This document shows positions 17,810 through 24,451 of a stretch of 32,494 bases of DNA, one piece after another (positions within the stretch are counted from its first letter, which is position 1; each line of letters opens with the position of its first letter). The translations under genes and the position numbers were made by a program. Below the pieces are notes generated by a model, which did no database searches, was not told the origin of the DNA, and saw only the letters and a program-made list of their open reading frames with translations. This DNA is from an uncultured Gammaproteobacteria bacterium (GTDB lineage: Bacteria > Pseudomonadota > Gammaproteobacteria > Arenicellales > JAANXG01): NCBI GenBank assembly GCA_947259395.1, contig CAMYMN010000022.1, positions 1 to 32,494 of the forward strand. The letters are read 5' to 3'.

Positions 17810-19621
17810 ATGGGAGTACCTCAACTAACGGCGGTGCTACGCCGTACGGAAGATATAGCTTCCGTTATTGTGTTGACGGTCATGTCGTTGTTGCCGCTTG
17901 CCGAGTTCAACGCCCGGGAGTTTGTGGGTGGCGGTATCCCGGGTTCTATCTCGCTGGTGCAGCATTTGACACTTTGGATTACGTTTCTCGGTGCGGCTCT
18001 GGCGGCGCGATCAGACCGCTTGCTGGCGTTGTCCACCGGCGAATTTCTTCCACCGCCCTGGCAGCGGCGTGCGCGGGTGCTAACTTCGATCCTTGGTGTT
18101 GGCGTAACCGGTTGTCTCTTGTTGGCAAGCATTCAACTGGTTGGGGTTGATTATAGATATGGAGACATAGTCTCGTGGGGGATACCAGTTTGGATATTTT
18201 CTATGATTATGCCCCTAGGTTTCTCCCTGATCGTCGCCCGTTTGATCTGGCACGCGGCGGCGGATTCGCGAGGCCGTATACTCGCCGCCCTCGGTTTGGT
18301 CTTCCCTTTGGCGCTAGGGTTTCTCGTCGATGCACCGGGTCCCGCGATGATGTGGGGTATTGGGTTAACGCTATTGCTTGGAATGGCACTGGGTATGCCC
18401 ATCTATGCGGTCATTGGTGGCGCGGCGTTGTTGTTGTTCTGGCAGGAAGGCACGCCGATTTCGGCGGTTCCAGGAGAGACCTATCGTTTGAGCACCGAGG
18501 CGATGTTGCCGGCCATTCCCCTGTTCACCGTCGCAGGTTACGTGTTGGCCGAGGGTGGGTCCAGTAAGCGGCTGTTGCGTTTATTCTCTGCACTGGTCGG
18601 CTGGATGCCGGGTGGTCTTGCAATCGTCACCACGCTGGTGTTGGCTTTCTTCACGCCGCTTACCGGAGCGTCGGGTATCACAATCCTGGCAATGGGCGGG
18701 TTATTGCTGCCGATGCTCGTCAGAGCACGCTACAAAGAACAGGAATCAATCGGACTGGTGACGGTTTCTGGATCCATCGGTGTTCTGTTACCACCCAGTC
18801 TACCTGTGATCCTATACGCCTATTATGCCGAACTCGATCTGGAACGGCTATTTGTTGGCGGATTGCTGCCGGGAATTCTACTCATTCTGGTAGTTGCCGG
18901 CTGGGGCGCTTGGTGTGGCTGGAGGGGTGACGCAACCCGAACACCATTTCGCCCCCGTGAGCTTTATATCGCATTGCGGGAAGCGAAGTGGGAAATCATG
19001 CTGCCGTTGGTGATTCTAATCGGCATCTTCGGCGGATTCGCGACGCTCGTGGAAGCTGCTGCGTTGACCGTGTTCTACGCGATTCTCATTGCCTGCGTCA
19101 TTCACCGCGAGGTCAGTTTCACCCGGGATCTCACCCGTGTGATGGTGGAGAGTGCGACGATGGTGGGCGGTTTCATGATCATCCTTGGTGTTGCTCTGGG
19201 TTTTACGAACTATCTTGTCATCGCCCAGATACCCATGCATGCCCTGGACTGGATCCAACAATACATTCAGTCGCCATATCTATTTTTATTAGTAGTCAAT
19301 GTCGTACTCATCATCGCCGGTGCTTTTATGGATATCTATTCGGCGATTATCGTTATCGTTCCGCTAATCGCTCCGATGGCGGCTGCTTATGCGGTGGATC
19401 CCGTGCACTTGGGAATTATCTTCCTGGCCAACTTACAGTTGGGATACCTCACGCCACCGGTGGGTGTTAATCTGTTTCTCTCCGCGTACCGTTTCAAGCA
19501 GCCGTTGGCGCGCATATATCGTTCCACGTTTCCGTACCTGATCCTTCTGCTGATGACAGCGTTGTTGATCACCTATGTGCCGGCACTCACCCTGTGGTTA
19601 CCGACTCTGCTATTGGATTAG
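17810..19621 (+). CDS. TRAP transporter fused small and large permease (DctQM)
   Basis: A 603-residue inner-membrane protein. Residues 1 to about 165 match the four-helix DctQ small subunit (LPLAEFNAREFVGGGIPGS in the first loop, then LWITFLGAALAARSDRLLAL). From about residue 185 the protein is a DctM large permease of 10-12 helices with FFTPLTGASGITILAMGGLLLPML, SGSIGVLLPPSLPVILYA, GAFMDIYSAIIVIVPLIAPM and NLQLGYLTPPVGVNLFLSAYRF, the hallmark ion-coupling and hairpin regions. The DctQ-DctM fusion is known in the TRAP family. Uptake is probably driven by Na+ or H+. There is no strong ribosome-binding site before the ATG. The gene ends 9 bp before the left end of the MITE-like element. Confidence 0.92.
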   Translation: MGVPQLTAVLRRTEDIASVIVLTVMSLLPLAEFNAREFVGGGIPGSISLVQHLTLWITFLGAALAARSDRLLALSTGEFLPPPWQRRARVLTSILGVGVTGCLLLASIQLVGVDYRYGDIVSWGIPVWIFSMIMPLGFSLIVARLIWHAAADSRGRILAALGLVFPLALGFLVDAPGPAMMWGIGLTLLLGMALGMPIYAVIGGAALLLFWQEGTPISAVPGETYRLSTEAMLPAIPLFTVAGYVLAEGGSSKRLLRLFSALVGWMPGGLAIVTTLVLAFFTPLTGASGITILAMGGLLLPMLVRARYKEQESIGLVTVSGSIGVLLPPSLPVILYAYYAELDLERLFVGGLLPGILLILVVAGWGAWCGWRGDATRTPFRPRELYIALREAKWEIMLPLVILIGIFGGFATLVEAAALTVFYAILIACVIHREVSFTRDLTRVMVESATMVGGFMIILGVALGFTNYLVIAQIPMHALDWIQQYIQSPYLFLLVVNVVLIIAGAFMDIYSAIIVIVPLIAPMAAAYAVDPVHLGIIFLANLQLGYLTPPVGVNLFLSAYRFKQPLARIYRSTFPYLILLLMTALLITYVPALTLWLPTLLLD

Positions 19622-19629
19622 GTAGAAAA

Positions 19630-19877
19630 ACTAGCCCGGATATTGCACCGAGGACCCCGGATGCTGCCGCAGAGATCGGGCGGCTGGACGTGGCGCTGGA
19701 ACGAAACCCATAGCGAGCTATGGGTTGAGTGAAGCGCAAGTCTAGGCGTTCGAGATCGAGCCGCGTTAGGCGTTTACCCGGGTACAAAGTGTCACCTACG
19801 CCGCCATACGAATTGCTGATGTCAATATAAGTCGATAGCGTATTATTTCGCCGCCTTGGTGCAATATTCGGGCTAGT
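19630..19877. mobile_element. MITE-like non-coding element with 24-bp terminal inverted repeats
   Basis: The left end (19630-19653, beginning ACTAGCCCG) and the right end (19854-19877, ending CGGGCTAGT) are reverse complements at 22 of 24 positions. Between them are about 200 bp without a credible gene. Both ends contain CTAG at the outside edge, which can be read either as part of the repeat or as a 4-bp target duplication of a CTAG-preferring transposase. The interior holds a strong stem-loop. It sits in the gap between the TRAP operon and the terminator of the oppositely oriented hydrogenase operon, a typical safe landing site. No transposase is present, so it would have to be mobilised in trans. 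The inverted repeats are seen directly; mobility is inferred. Confidence 0.75.
19693..19737 (+). repeat. Two-tier stem-loop inside the MITE-like element
   Basis: AACCCATAG (19705-19713) and CTATGGGTT (19718-19726) pair perfectly around CGAG. Outside a small internal loop GCGCT (19693-19697) pairs with AGCGC (19733-19737). The total is 14 bp of stem. Such a structure is typical of small dispersed elements and could fold in RNA or in single-stranded DNA. Confidence 0.6.
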
Positions 19878-19898
19878 GTCGATATCACAAGCCGCAGC

Positions 19899-19921
19899 AA
19901 AAAAACCGGTATCGCGACCGG
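19899..19921 (-). terminator. Rho-independent terminator of the hydrogenase operon
   Basis: Read on the minus strand, CCGGT and ACCGG form a 5-bp GC-rich stem around CGCGAT, directly followed by seven T. It lies about 25 bp after the cytochrome c stop codon, so it should end the hyb-hyp transcript. Confidence 0.75.
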
Positions 19922-19946
19922 CCGATCCGACTGCGATATTTGCGCG

Positions 19947-20372
19947 TTAGTCGCGAAGGGTCTTGAGAAAATCGATGAGTTCGGTACGTTGTCCCGCGTC
20001 CGCTATGCCGATCAGGGTCTTTTTAGTACCGGGAAGGAACTTGTCCGGGTCGGTCAAGTACTCGTCCAGATCTTTTTCACTCCACTTGCCTTCTGCTTTG
20101 GCGAGTGCCGTTGAATAACCATACCATTTGAATCTAGCTTTGTCGGCACCGACAATTCCCCACAGGGTGGGTGCGACACGAAGCGGTCCGTCTTTTTCCA
20201 GGCTGTGACACACGACACATCCGCTTGCGGGACCATCATGGCCCCGAGGTTGGGCGGCGTACCGGTATTGCCCCTCGGTGCGTACGCTACGCGACGGGGT
20301 GTCCGTTGAGCAACTCCATAACAGGCTCAACATCATGGGCAATGCTATAGCCATGCGTGTTTTCGTGTTCAT
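19947..20372 (-). CDS. Monoheme c-type cytochrome lipoprotein lacking the usual Met ligand
   Basis: A 141-residue class I-like cytochrome c. I start it at the ATG at 20372, with GGGAG 8 bases upstream; it opens a lipoprotein signal with lipobox LLWSC (Cys21). CVVCH at residues 52-56 binds one heme. Around it are class I features: PTLWGIVG (the usual PxLxGxxG) and YGYSTALAKAEGKWSEKDLDEYLTDPDKFLPGTKK, then IDFLKTLRD as last helix. In relatives PGTKM supplies the sixth heme ligand; here residue 118 is Lys (PGTKK), and no Met remains in the mature protein. It is anchored in a membrane facing the periplasm, where it could take electrons from or near the hydrogenase. It is the last gene of the hydrogenase operon. 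Confidence 0.88.
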   Translation of the reverse strand: MNTKTRMAIALPMMLSLLWSCSTDTPSRSVRTEGQYRYAAQPRGHDGPASGCVVCHSLEKDGPLRVAPTLWGIVGADKARFKWYGYSTALAKAEGKWSEKDLDEYLTDPDKFLPGTKKTLIGIADAGQRTELIDFLKTLRD

Positions 20373-20507
20373 GAATCTAACTCCCACACGTCCAAAATTT
20401 GTAACTGGCAATAAATCAATCTACGCATCGCCGGTGGGATGTGTGCACTGGCCGCGTCGGCTTCGGCCGCTGAATGACAATCGCCATTACCACTCCAGTA
20501 CGTACAG

Positions 20508-20759
20508 TCAACGACGGCGTCCTGTTAACCAATCGCGAAACGTGTTGCCGCGCGTGGTTGTCCCGCGCCAATATCGAAGCAAGGCTGCGATCAGCAGGCC
20601 TGCAACGATGACCGGTAGCAAATGATGCATGCCCCAGAAAAAATGCTCAGGGGCGGCGATCGGTGCACCGCTCAGCACATGCCCGGGGTGCGCAAACGTT
20701 GGCGCGTTAAGCGATGAGATGAGCAAGCCCATGCCGATGAATTGACTAAGCCGTTTCAT
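20508..20759 (-). CDS. Small exported His-rich single-helix membrane protein, HupE-like start
   Basis: An 83-residue protein of unknown function. Its ATG at 20759 is preceded by AAGGA. Residues 1-23 form a signal peptide (cleavage near TFA-H), giving a mature N-terminus HPGH. Then comes a short loop with Glu38, His39, His45 and His46 (EHFFWGMHHLL), one transmembrane helix (about residues 47-61) and a basic tail of 22 residues with eight Arg. The sequence HPGH plus a HxLL start of a membrane helix resembles the beginning of HupE/UreJ nickel permeases, which are however about 200 residues with six or more helices. It lies between hypB and the cytochrome gene in the same operon. A role in nickel handling or in anchoring the cytochrome is a guess. 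Confidence 0.7.
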   Translation of the reverse strand: MKRLSQFIGMGLLISSLNAPTFAHPGHVLSGAPIAAPEHFFWGMHHLLPVIVAGLLIAALLRYWRGTTTRGNTFRDWLTGRRR

Positions 20760-20800
20760 GGTTGATTCCTTCGTGTTTTTGTTTCGTCGATTGATAGAGT

Positions 20801-21622
20801 TCACGCGGTCTGATCGCCGGCCGCCGCATTGCGGGCCGCCCGTGTGGTGTCGAGTCCGGAGCTGAGCCAGTCCGACCACGCATCACAACCGTCGCCGCTG
20901 AGGGCGGATAGTTGCAGGATTTCAATCTTAGGATTCACCCGTCGCGCGTAATCGATACAGAGATGGGTGTCAAAATTCAGATGTGGTAGCAGATCGATTT
21001 TATTGAGCAACATCAAATCCGATACCGCAAACATGTCGGGATATTTGACAGGTTTATCCTCGCCCTCGGTAACTGACATGACCACCACCTTACGGGTCTC
21101 GCCTAAGTCAAACGCAGCGGGACAAACCAGGTTGCCCACATTCTCAATAAACAGCACGCTTTCATTCTCGACTGGGAGCTGCTCCAGGGCGTGGCCGACC
21201 ATGTGTGCATCCAGATGGCAGCCCTTTCCGGTGTTGATTTGCACACCCGGAACCCCGGCGGATCGTATGCGCTCGGCGTCTTGGCTGGTTTGCTGGTCGC
21301 CCTCGATGACGGCGATGGGATAACGCTTTTTTAGCGAACGCACGGTATTCACCAACAGCGTCGTTTTTCCCGAACCCGGACTCGACATGAGGTTGACGGC
21401 GAATACGCCGCGCTGTGAGAAAAAATGGCGATTCGCGGCGGCATAGCTGTTGTTCTTGCTCAACAGGTCCTGTTCAACCTGCAACAGGCGCGTCTCGGCG
21501 CCATGGGCGTGTAAGTGATGACCGTCATGATGGTGATGATGAGCGTGGGTGTGGGCGTGCTGGGGCTGTTGGCCGCTGGTGATCTTGACCTCGTCGGTGC
21601 CGCATCCACAGGTGGTACACAT
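20801..21622 (-). CDS. hypB: Hydrogenase nickel incorporation GTPase HypB
   Basis: A 273-residue GTPase that, with HypA, delivers nickel to the hydrogenase large subunit. The ATG at 21622 starts MCTTCGCG, the N-terminal CxxCGC nickel-binding motif. A His-rich stretch near residues 21-40 carries 12 His and could store nickel. The G domain has P-loop SSPGSGKTT, the [13 protein letters not shown] metal-site region, and NKIDLLPH for guanine recognition. The conserved GKGCHLD motif supplies the Cys/His of the interdomain Ni/Zn site. The start codon overlaps the hypA stop (TAATG), so they are translationally coupled. Length is normal for His-rich HypB proteins. Confidence 0.97.
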   Translation of the reverse strand: MCTTCGCGTDEVKITSGQQPQHAHTHAHHHHHDGHHLHAHGAETRLLQVEQDLLSKNNSYAAANRHFFSQRGVFAVNLMSSPGSGKTTLLVNTVRSLKKRYPIAVIEGDQQTSQDAERIRSAGVPGVQINTGKGCHLDAHMVGHALEQLPVENESVLFIENVGNLVCPAAFDLGETRKVVVMSVTEGEDKPVKYPDMFAVSDLMLLNKIDLLPHLNFDTHLCIDYARRVNPKIEILQLSALSGDGCDAWSDWLSSGLDTTRAARNAAAGDQTA

Positions 21623-21963
21623 TATGCTACCTCCAACTCTTTTATCTTCATTTCGTCTCCGGTCCGCATCTGCATTTGGTACCCGGAACAGTCCGGGCAA
21701 GGATCGCCGTGCCGCTCAATGTCAACGACCCGCGAACAGCTCCAGCACCAAGCGTGGCCAGGGACCTTGGTGATGTCCAGCGTTGCCCCCTCGGCAACCG
21801 TGCCCCGGGTGACGCTATCGAAACAAAATCCCAACGCCTCCGGCTCGACGCAAGACAACGTGCCGATTTCAAGGCGCACAACTTTGACGCTTCGAAAACC
21901 ATCTATAGCCGCTTGCTCTTGAATAATCTCCAACATGCTCTGACTAAGACTCATCTCGTGCAT
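21622..21963 (-). CDS. hypA: Hydrogenase nickel metallochaperone HypA
   Basis: A 113-residue protein that binds nickel with its N-terminal [10 protein letters not shown] (His2 is the essential ligand) and zinc with two CxxC pairs (CWSC and CPDC) in the C-terminal half. I chose the ATG at 21963 because it gives exactly this N-terminus, which cannot be preceded by other residues if His2 is to bind nickel. It lies 2 bp after hupK and overlaps hypB. Size is standard for the family. Confidence 0.97.
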   Translation of the reverse strand: MHEMSLSQSMLEIIQEQAAIDGFRSVKVVRLEIGTLSCVEPEALGFCFDSVTRGTVAEGATLDITKVPGHAWCWSCSRVVDIERHGDPCPDCSGYQMQMRTGDEMKIKELEVA

Positions 21964-21965
21964 CG

Positions 21966-23162
21966 CTAGTGCTCCACGATGTTCAGCTCGTAGCCGACGC
22001 ATGGGTCCAAGGCGTTGATCAGCAACCCGGCGTTTTTGTCCAGTGTCTCACCCACATGGGCGTTGGCACCTTGCAAGCCCTGAATCAACGGACCGCGGGG
22101 ATGAAAATTCCATTCCGTGGGCGCCAGGATCCGGTAACGATCGACGATGTTGTCCGCGATTTCTACCCAATGCACCAACACTCCCCGCGCGGTGTCAATC
22201 ACACTGATGCCTTGGCCGCTGGCGTGATGGGCCGACGTGCCCGGATCATCGGACAGGTCGCCCACCCAGGACCGCATCTTGGAGATCAGGTCGTCGGTCT
22301 CAACGAGTCTTGCCCCCAGGCGGGTGAGCAGTCCGTTACCATGCCGGTCCCGCAATCTGCTGACCAGTGGATGGTCCACCAAGCGCGGCAACGCGCCGGT
22401 TTCAGAGATGCTGCCGTGGTAGTGTGGACGGGCGCAAAACGACCAATCCACATCGTTGGCTAACTGTTGCGCAAAGAAGCCGGTATCGGGTCGCGTCGGC
22501 AAAAAATCCACCTGGCTGTGGCCAAACGCTGCGAGTCCTTGGTCACGCACATAATCCAACGCCGCGGGCCCAGGTCGATGCTGCCGGCCGAGCCAACGAT
22601 CGAAGGACTCGTGGTTATCTAGTCGCGGTGCGGCGTCGCCGAAAACGATCCACGCCGCTTGTTGCGCGACCACATCGATGATCTTGACGAGCTCGACTGG
22701 ATCGGGCAGCAGATGACTACCGCCGATTCGGTTCCACGGCGTAGCGTTGAACATAGACGTCTCGAGGCCGCGGAGTAGCCGCCGCAGATCGCGTATCCCG
22801 GCCACATCGGGCCGCATGCCTAGGCAGGTCGGCCAATCCACAGCAATGCGCCAGACGGTCTGTTCCAGGGCCTCAGCAGCTACCAGCATCTGGCGCGCGG
22901 CGGTCTGCGGTGGAGTAAGTGAGATCGCTAGTGCGCGTTCCACCGCCATCAGGCCGGCGGTTGTTTGGGCGACACCACACAGGCTGAATATCCGCGGCAA
23001 CAGGTCCAAGGCGTCCTCGACCGGGCGGCCCTCCAGCAATGCGCCGCTGTCCACTGGGCGTCGCGAACAGACCTGGACATTGCTCACCACACCGGCATCG
23101 ATCTTGACCTCGATACGCAGGCTGCCCTCGATGCCGCCGCTCTTTCCTTGTGTGTCACGCAT
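21966..23162 (-). CDS. hupK: HupK-type hydrogenase maturation protein (degenerate large-subunit homologue)
   Basis: A 398-residue protein related to the large subunit of [NiFe] hydrogenases but not itself an enzyme. The N-terminal part holds FSLCGVAQTTAG, where the catalytic subunit has RxCGxC; one Cys is kept. The C-terminus reads LDPCVGYELNIVEH, corresponding to DPCxxCxxH with the second Cys lost. PTEWNFHPRGPL matches the PTTWN segment of large subunits. HupK/HoxV proteins are thought to serve as a scaffold for the Fe(CN)2CO unit. It begins immediately after the hybE stop. Its presence is typical of aerobic or oxygen-exposed uptake hydrogenases. Function is from family knowledge. Confidence 0.88.
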   Translation of the reverse strand: MRDTQGKSGGIEGSLRIEVKIDAGVVSNVQVCSRRPVDSGALLEGRPVEDALDLLPRIFSLCGVAQTTAGLMAVERALAISLTPPQTAARQMLVAAEALEQTVWRIAVDWPTCLGMRPDVAGIRDLRRLLRGLETSMFNATPWNRIGGSHLLPDPVELVKIIDVVAQQAAWIVFGDAAPRLDNHESFDRWLGRQHRPGPAALDYVRDQGLAAFGHSQVDFLPTRPDTGFFAQQLANDVDWSFCARPHYHGSISETGALPRLVDHPLVSRLRDRHGNGLLTRLGARLVETDDLISKMRSWVGDLSDDPGTSAHHASGQGISVIDTARGVLVHWVEIADNIVDRYRILAPTEWNFHPRGPLIQGLQGANAHVGETLDKNAGLLINALDPCVGYELNIVEH

Positions 23163-23663
23163 TTAGCCGTTCACTTGGCCCCGCAAAAAAGCACGTCGAC
23201 TGCCATTCGCCGGAGCCTGTTGCTGCGTAACATCCTCGGTTACTGCCGCGGGCGGCGTCAGCAACGAGTTTAGACGCCGTTTAGCCTCCACCCTTGCAAG
23301 TTCCTGTGTGTTGAAGGCGAACATTGGCGAGTGTAATGACAAGCTTTTGTACAGTCCCATCACGTCATCGCCACCAAACATGAACTGCCATGTCCCGGCG
23401 GGTAGAGTTTCATCGGTGGGCGATGCGACTAACGTATAGTCCATCGTCGCTTTGTCTTGCGGCAGCAGGATAACGTTCATGAACCACGGGGTGATCAGAA
23501 CGCCAAGATAATTGTCGCCATAGGAGTGAAATCCGATTGCCTCCACCTTGAGGTTTTCATTGTAAACAGGCAGGTCCCGCATATTGAGTTCACCGATTTT
23601 GTCAAAACGCTCAACCATCTCAGCCACGCGAGGAGCTAGGTTTGATTGTTCTTGGTCGGTCAT
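23163..23663 (-). CDS. hybE: HybE/HupJ-family hydrogenase assembly chaperone
   Basis: A 166-residue cytoplasmic protein of the HybE family, which binds hydrogenase precursors and helps prevent early export. The landmark is YGDNYLGVLITPWFMNVILLP, then LPAGTWQF and MFAFNTQELARVEAKRRL. I prefer the ATG at 23663, one base after the hypC stop and 9 bases after GAGG, over one five codons upstream. The last residues are SRRAFLRG near the C-terminus (23181-23201 encodes SRRAFLR), a perfect-looking twin-arginine consensus in an unusual place. The gene lies between hypC and hupK with no gaps. Role in large- or small-subunit quality control is inferred from the family. Confidence 0.9.
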   Translation of the reverse strand: MTDQEQSNLAPRVAEMVERFDKIGELNMRDLPVYNENLKVEAIGFHSYGDNYLGVLITPWFMNVILLPQDKATMDYTLVASPTDETLPAGTWQFMFGGDDVMGLYKSLSLHSPMFAFNTQELARVEAKRRLNSLLTPPAAVTEDVTQQQAPANGSRRAFLRGQVNG

Positions 23664-23664
23664 A

Positions 23665-23928
23665 TCAGGGTGCCTCATGGTTTGATTTGAACTCGATATC
23701 GTCAGCTAGTCGTTCGGCGAGCTCGTTGAAAAGCAACAACGCCTCCCGTGCTGCCTGCGGATCCATTTTAGCGACTACATGGGTGCGGGCCCGCAGTACC
23801 ACATAGTCTCCCACCGTCAAGGGTTCGGACATCAACCCGGTATTCACCTCGAGGCGTTCCCCGTAACGCTCGACGATCACTCGATCGTCGTTAATTTCCA
23901 CGACTTTGGATGGAATCGCCAGGCACAT
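23665..23928 (-). CDS. hypC: Hydrogenase maturation chaperone HypC
   Basis: An 87-residue protein starting MCLAIPSKVV. Cys2, exposed after Met removal, binds the iron during Fe(CN)2CO assembly with HypD and then escorts the large-subunit precursor. The beta-barrel part VGDYVVLRARTHVVAKMD and the helical end AREALLLFNELAERL fit the family. It starts 3 bp after hybD. HypD, its partner, is not within the window. Confidence 0.96.
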   Translation of the reverse strand: MCLAIPSKVVEINDDRVIVERYGERLEVNTGLMSEPLTVGDYVVLRARTHVVAKMDPQAAREALLLFNELAERLADDIEFKSNHEAP

Positions 23929-23931
23929 GGC

Positions 23932-24432
23932 TCAAGCGACCTCCGTGGCTGTTAATGATTGTTGTCCGGCATCGATCCCTACCGCGGCCAACTGTTTTAT
24001 GATTATGGTCAGCGCGTGATCAACGGCGCCGGCGGCGGTGGGAGAAAGTTCGGTTCCTAAGCTCAGGTCTGCGGGTACGACGCCAACGATGCTGACCAGC
24101 GGGGGAAGTTCGTCCAACAGCTTCAACGTAGCGAGCACGTCGGATAATCCCACTTGATGGGGCGAGAGCTTGGTTTGAAAAAACGCAGGTACGTCATCAC
24201 CGTTGATTTGAATGACGGTCCCGGGCGACGCGTCGGATTTGATTGCGTCGCACACAATCAGAACGTCGCGACCGGAGATGGTGTACAACAGATCCATGCC
24301 CGAGGTTCCGCCGTCGAGGACCTCGACATCCGCTGGCAGGGTATAGCGCTTGGCCAATGACTCGATGACGCGAACGCCGACGCCCTCATCACGAAGCAAG
24401 ATGTTTCCGATGCCCAGCACCAACACGTTCAT
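23932..24432 (-). CDS. hybD: HybD-type hydrogenase maturation endopeptidase
   Basis: A 166-residue protease that removes the C-terminal peptide of the large subunit after nickel insertion. The ATG at 24432 gives the family start MNVLVLGIGNILLRDEGVGV. The nickel-sensing ligands are Glu16 in RDEGVG, the Asp in LDGGTSG near residue 62, and the His in LSPHQVGL near residue 93. Its gene follows its substrate hybC by 19 bp. A longer frame upstream overlaps hybC and lacks any family feature, so I reject it. Confidence 0.95.
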   Translation of the reverse strand: MNVLVLGIGNILLRDEGVGVRVIESLAKRYTLPADVEVLDGGTSGMDLLYTISGRDVLIVCDAIKSDASPGTVIQINGDDVPAFFQTKLSPHQVGLSDVLATLKLLDELPPLVSIVGVVPADLSLGTELSPTAAGAVDHALTIIIKQLAAVGIDAGQQSLTATEVA

Positions 24433-24451
24433 GCGCTTGCCCCCGCCTCGG

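Noticed and set aside
21966-23162. HupK as a second, damaged catalytic hydrogenase subunit
   Set aside because: Loss of one Cys in each pair is the normal state of HupK/HoxV maturation proteins, so this is not a decayed enzyme.
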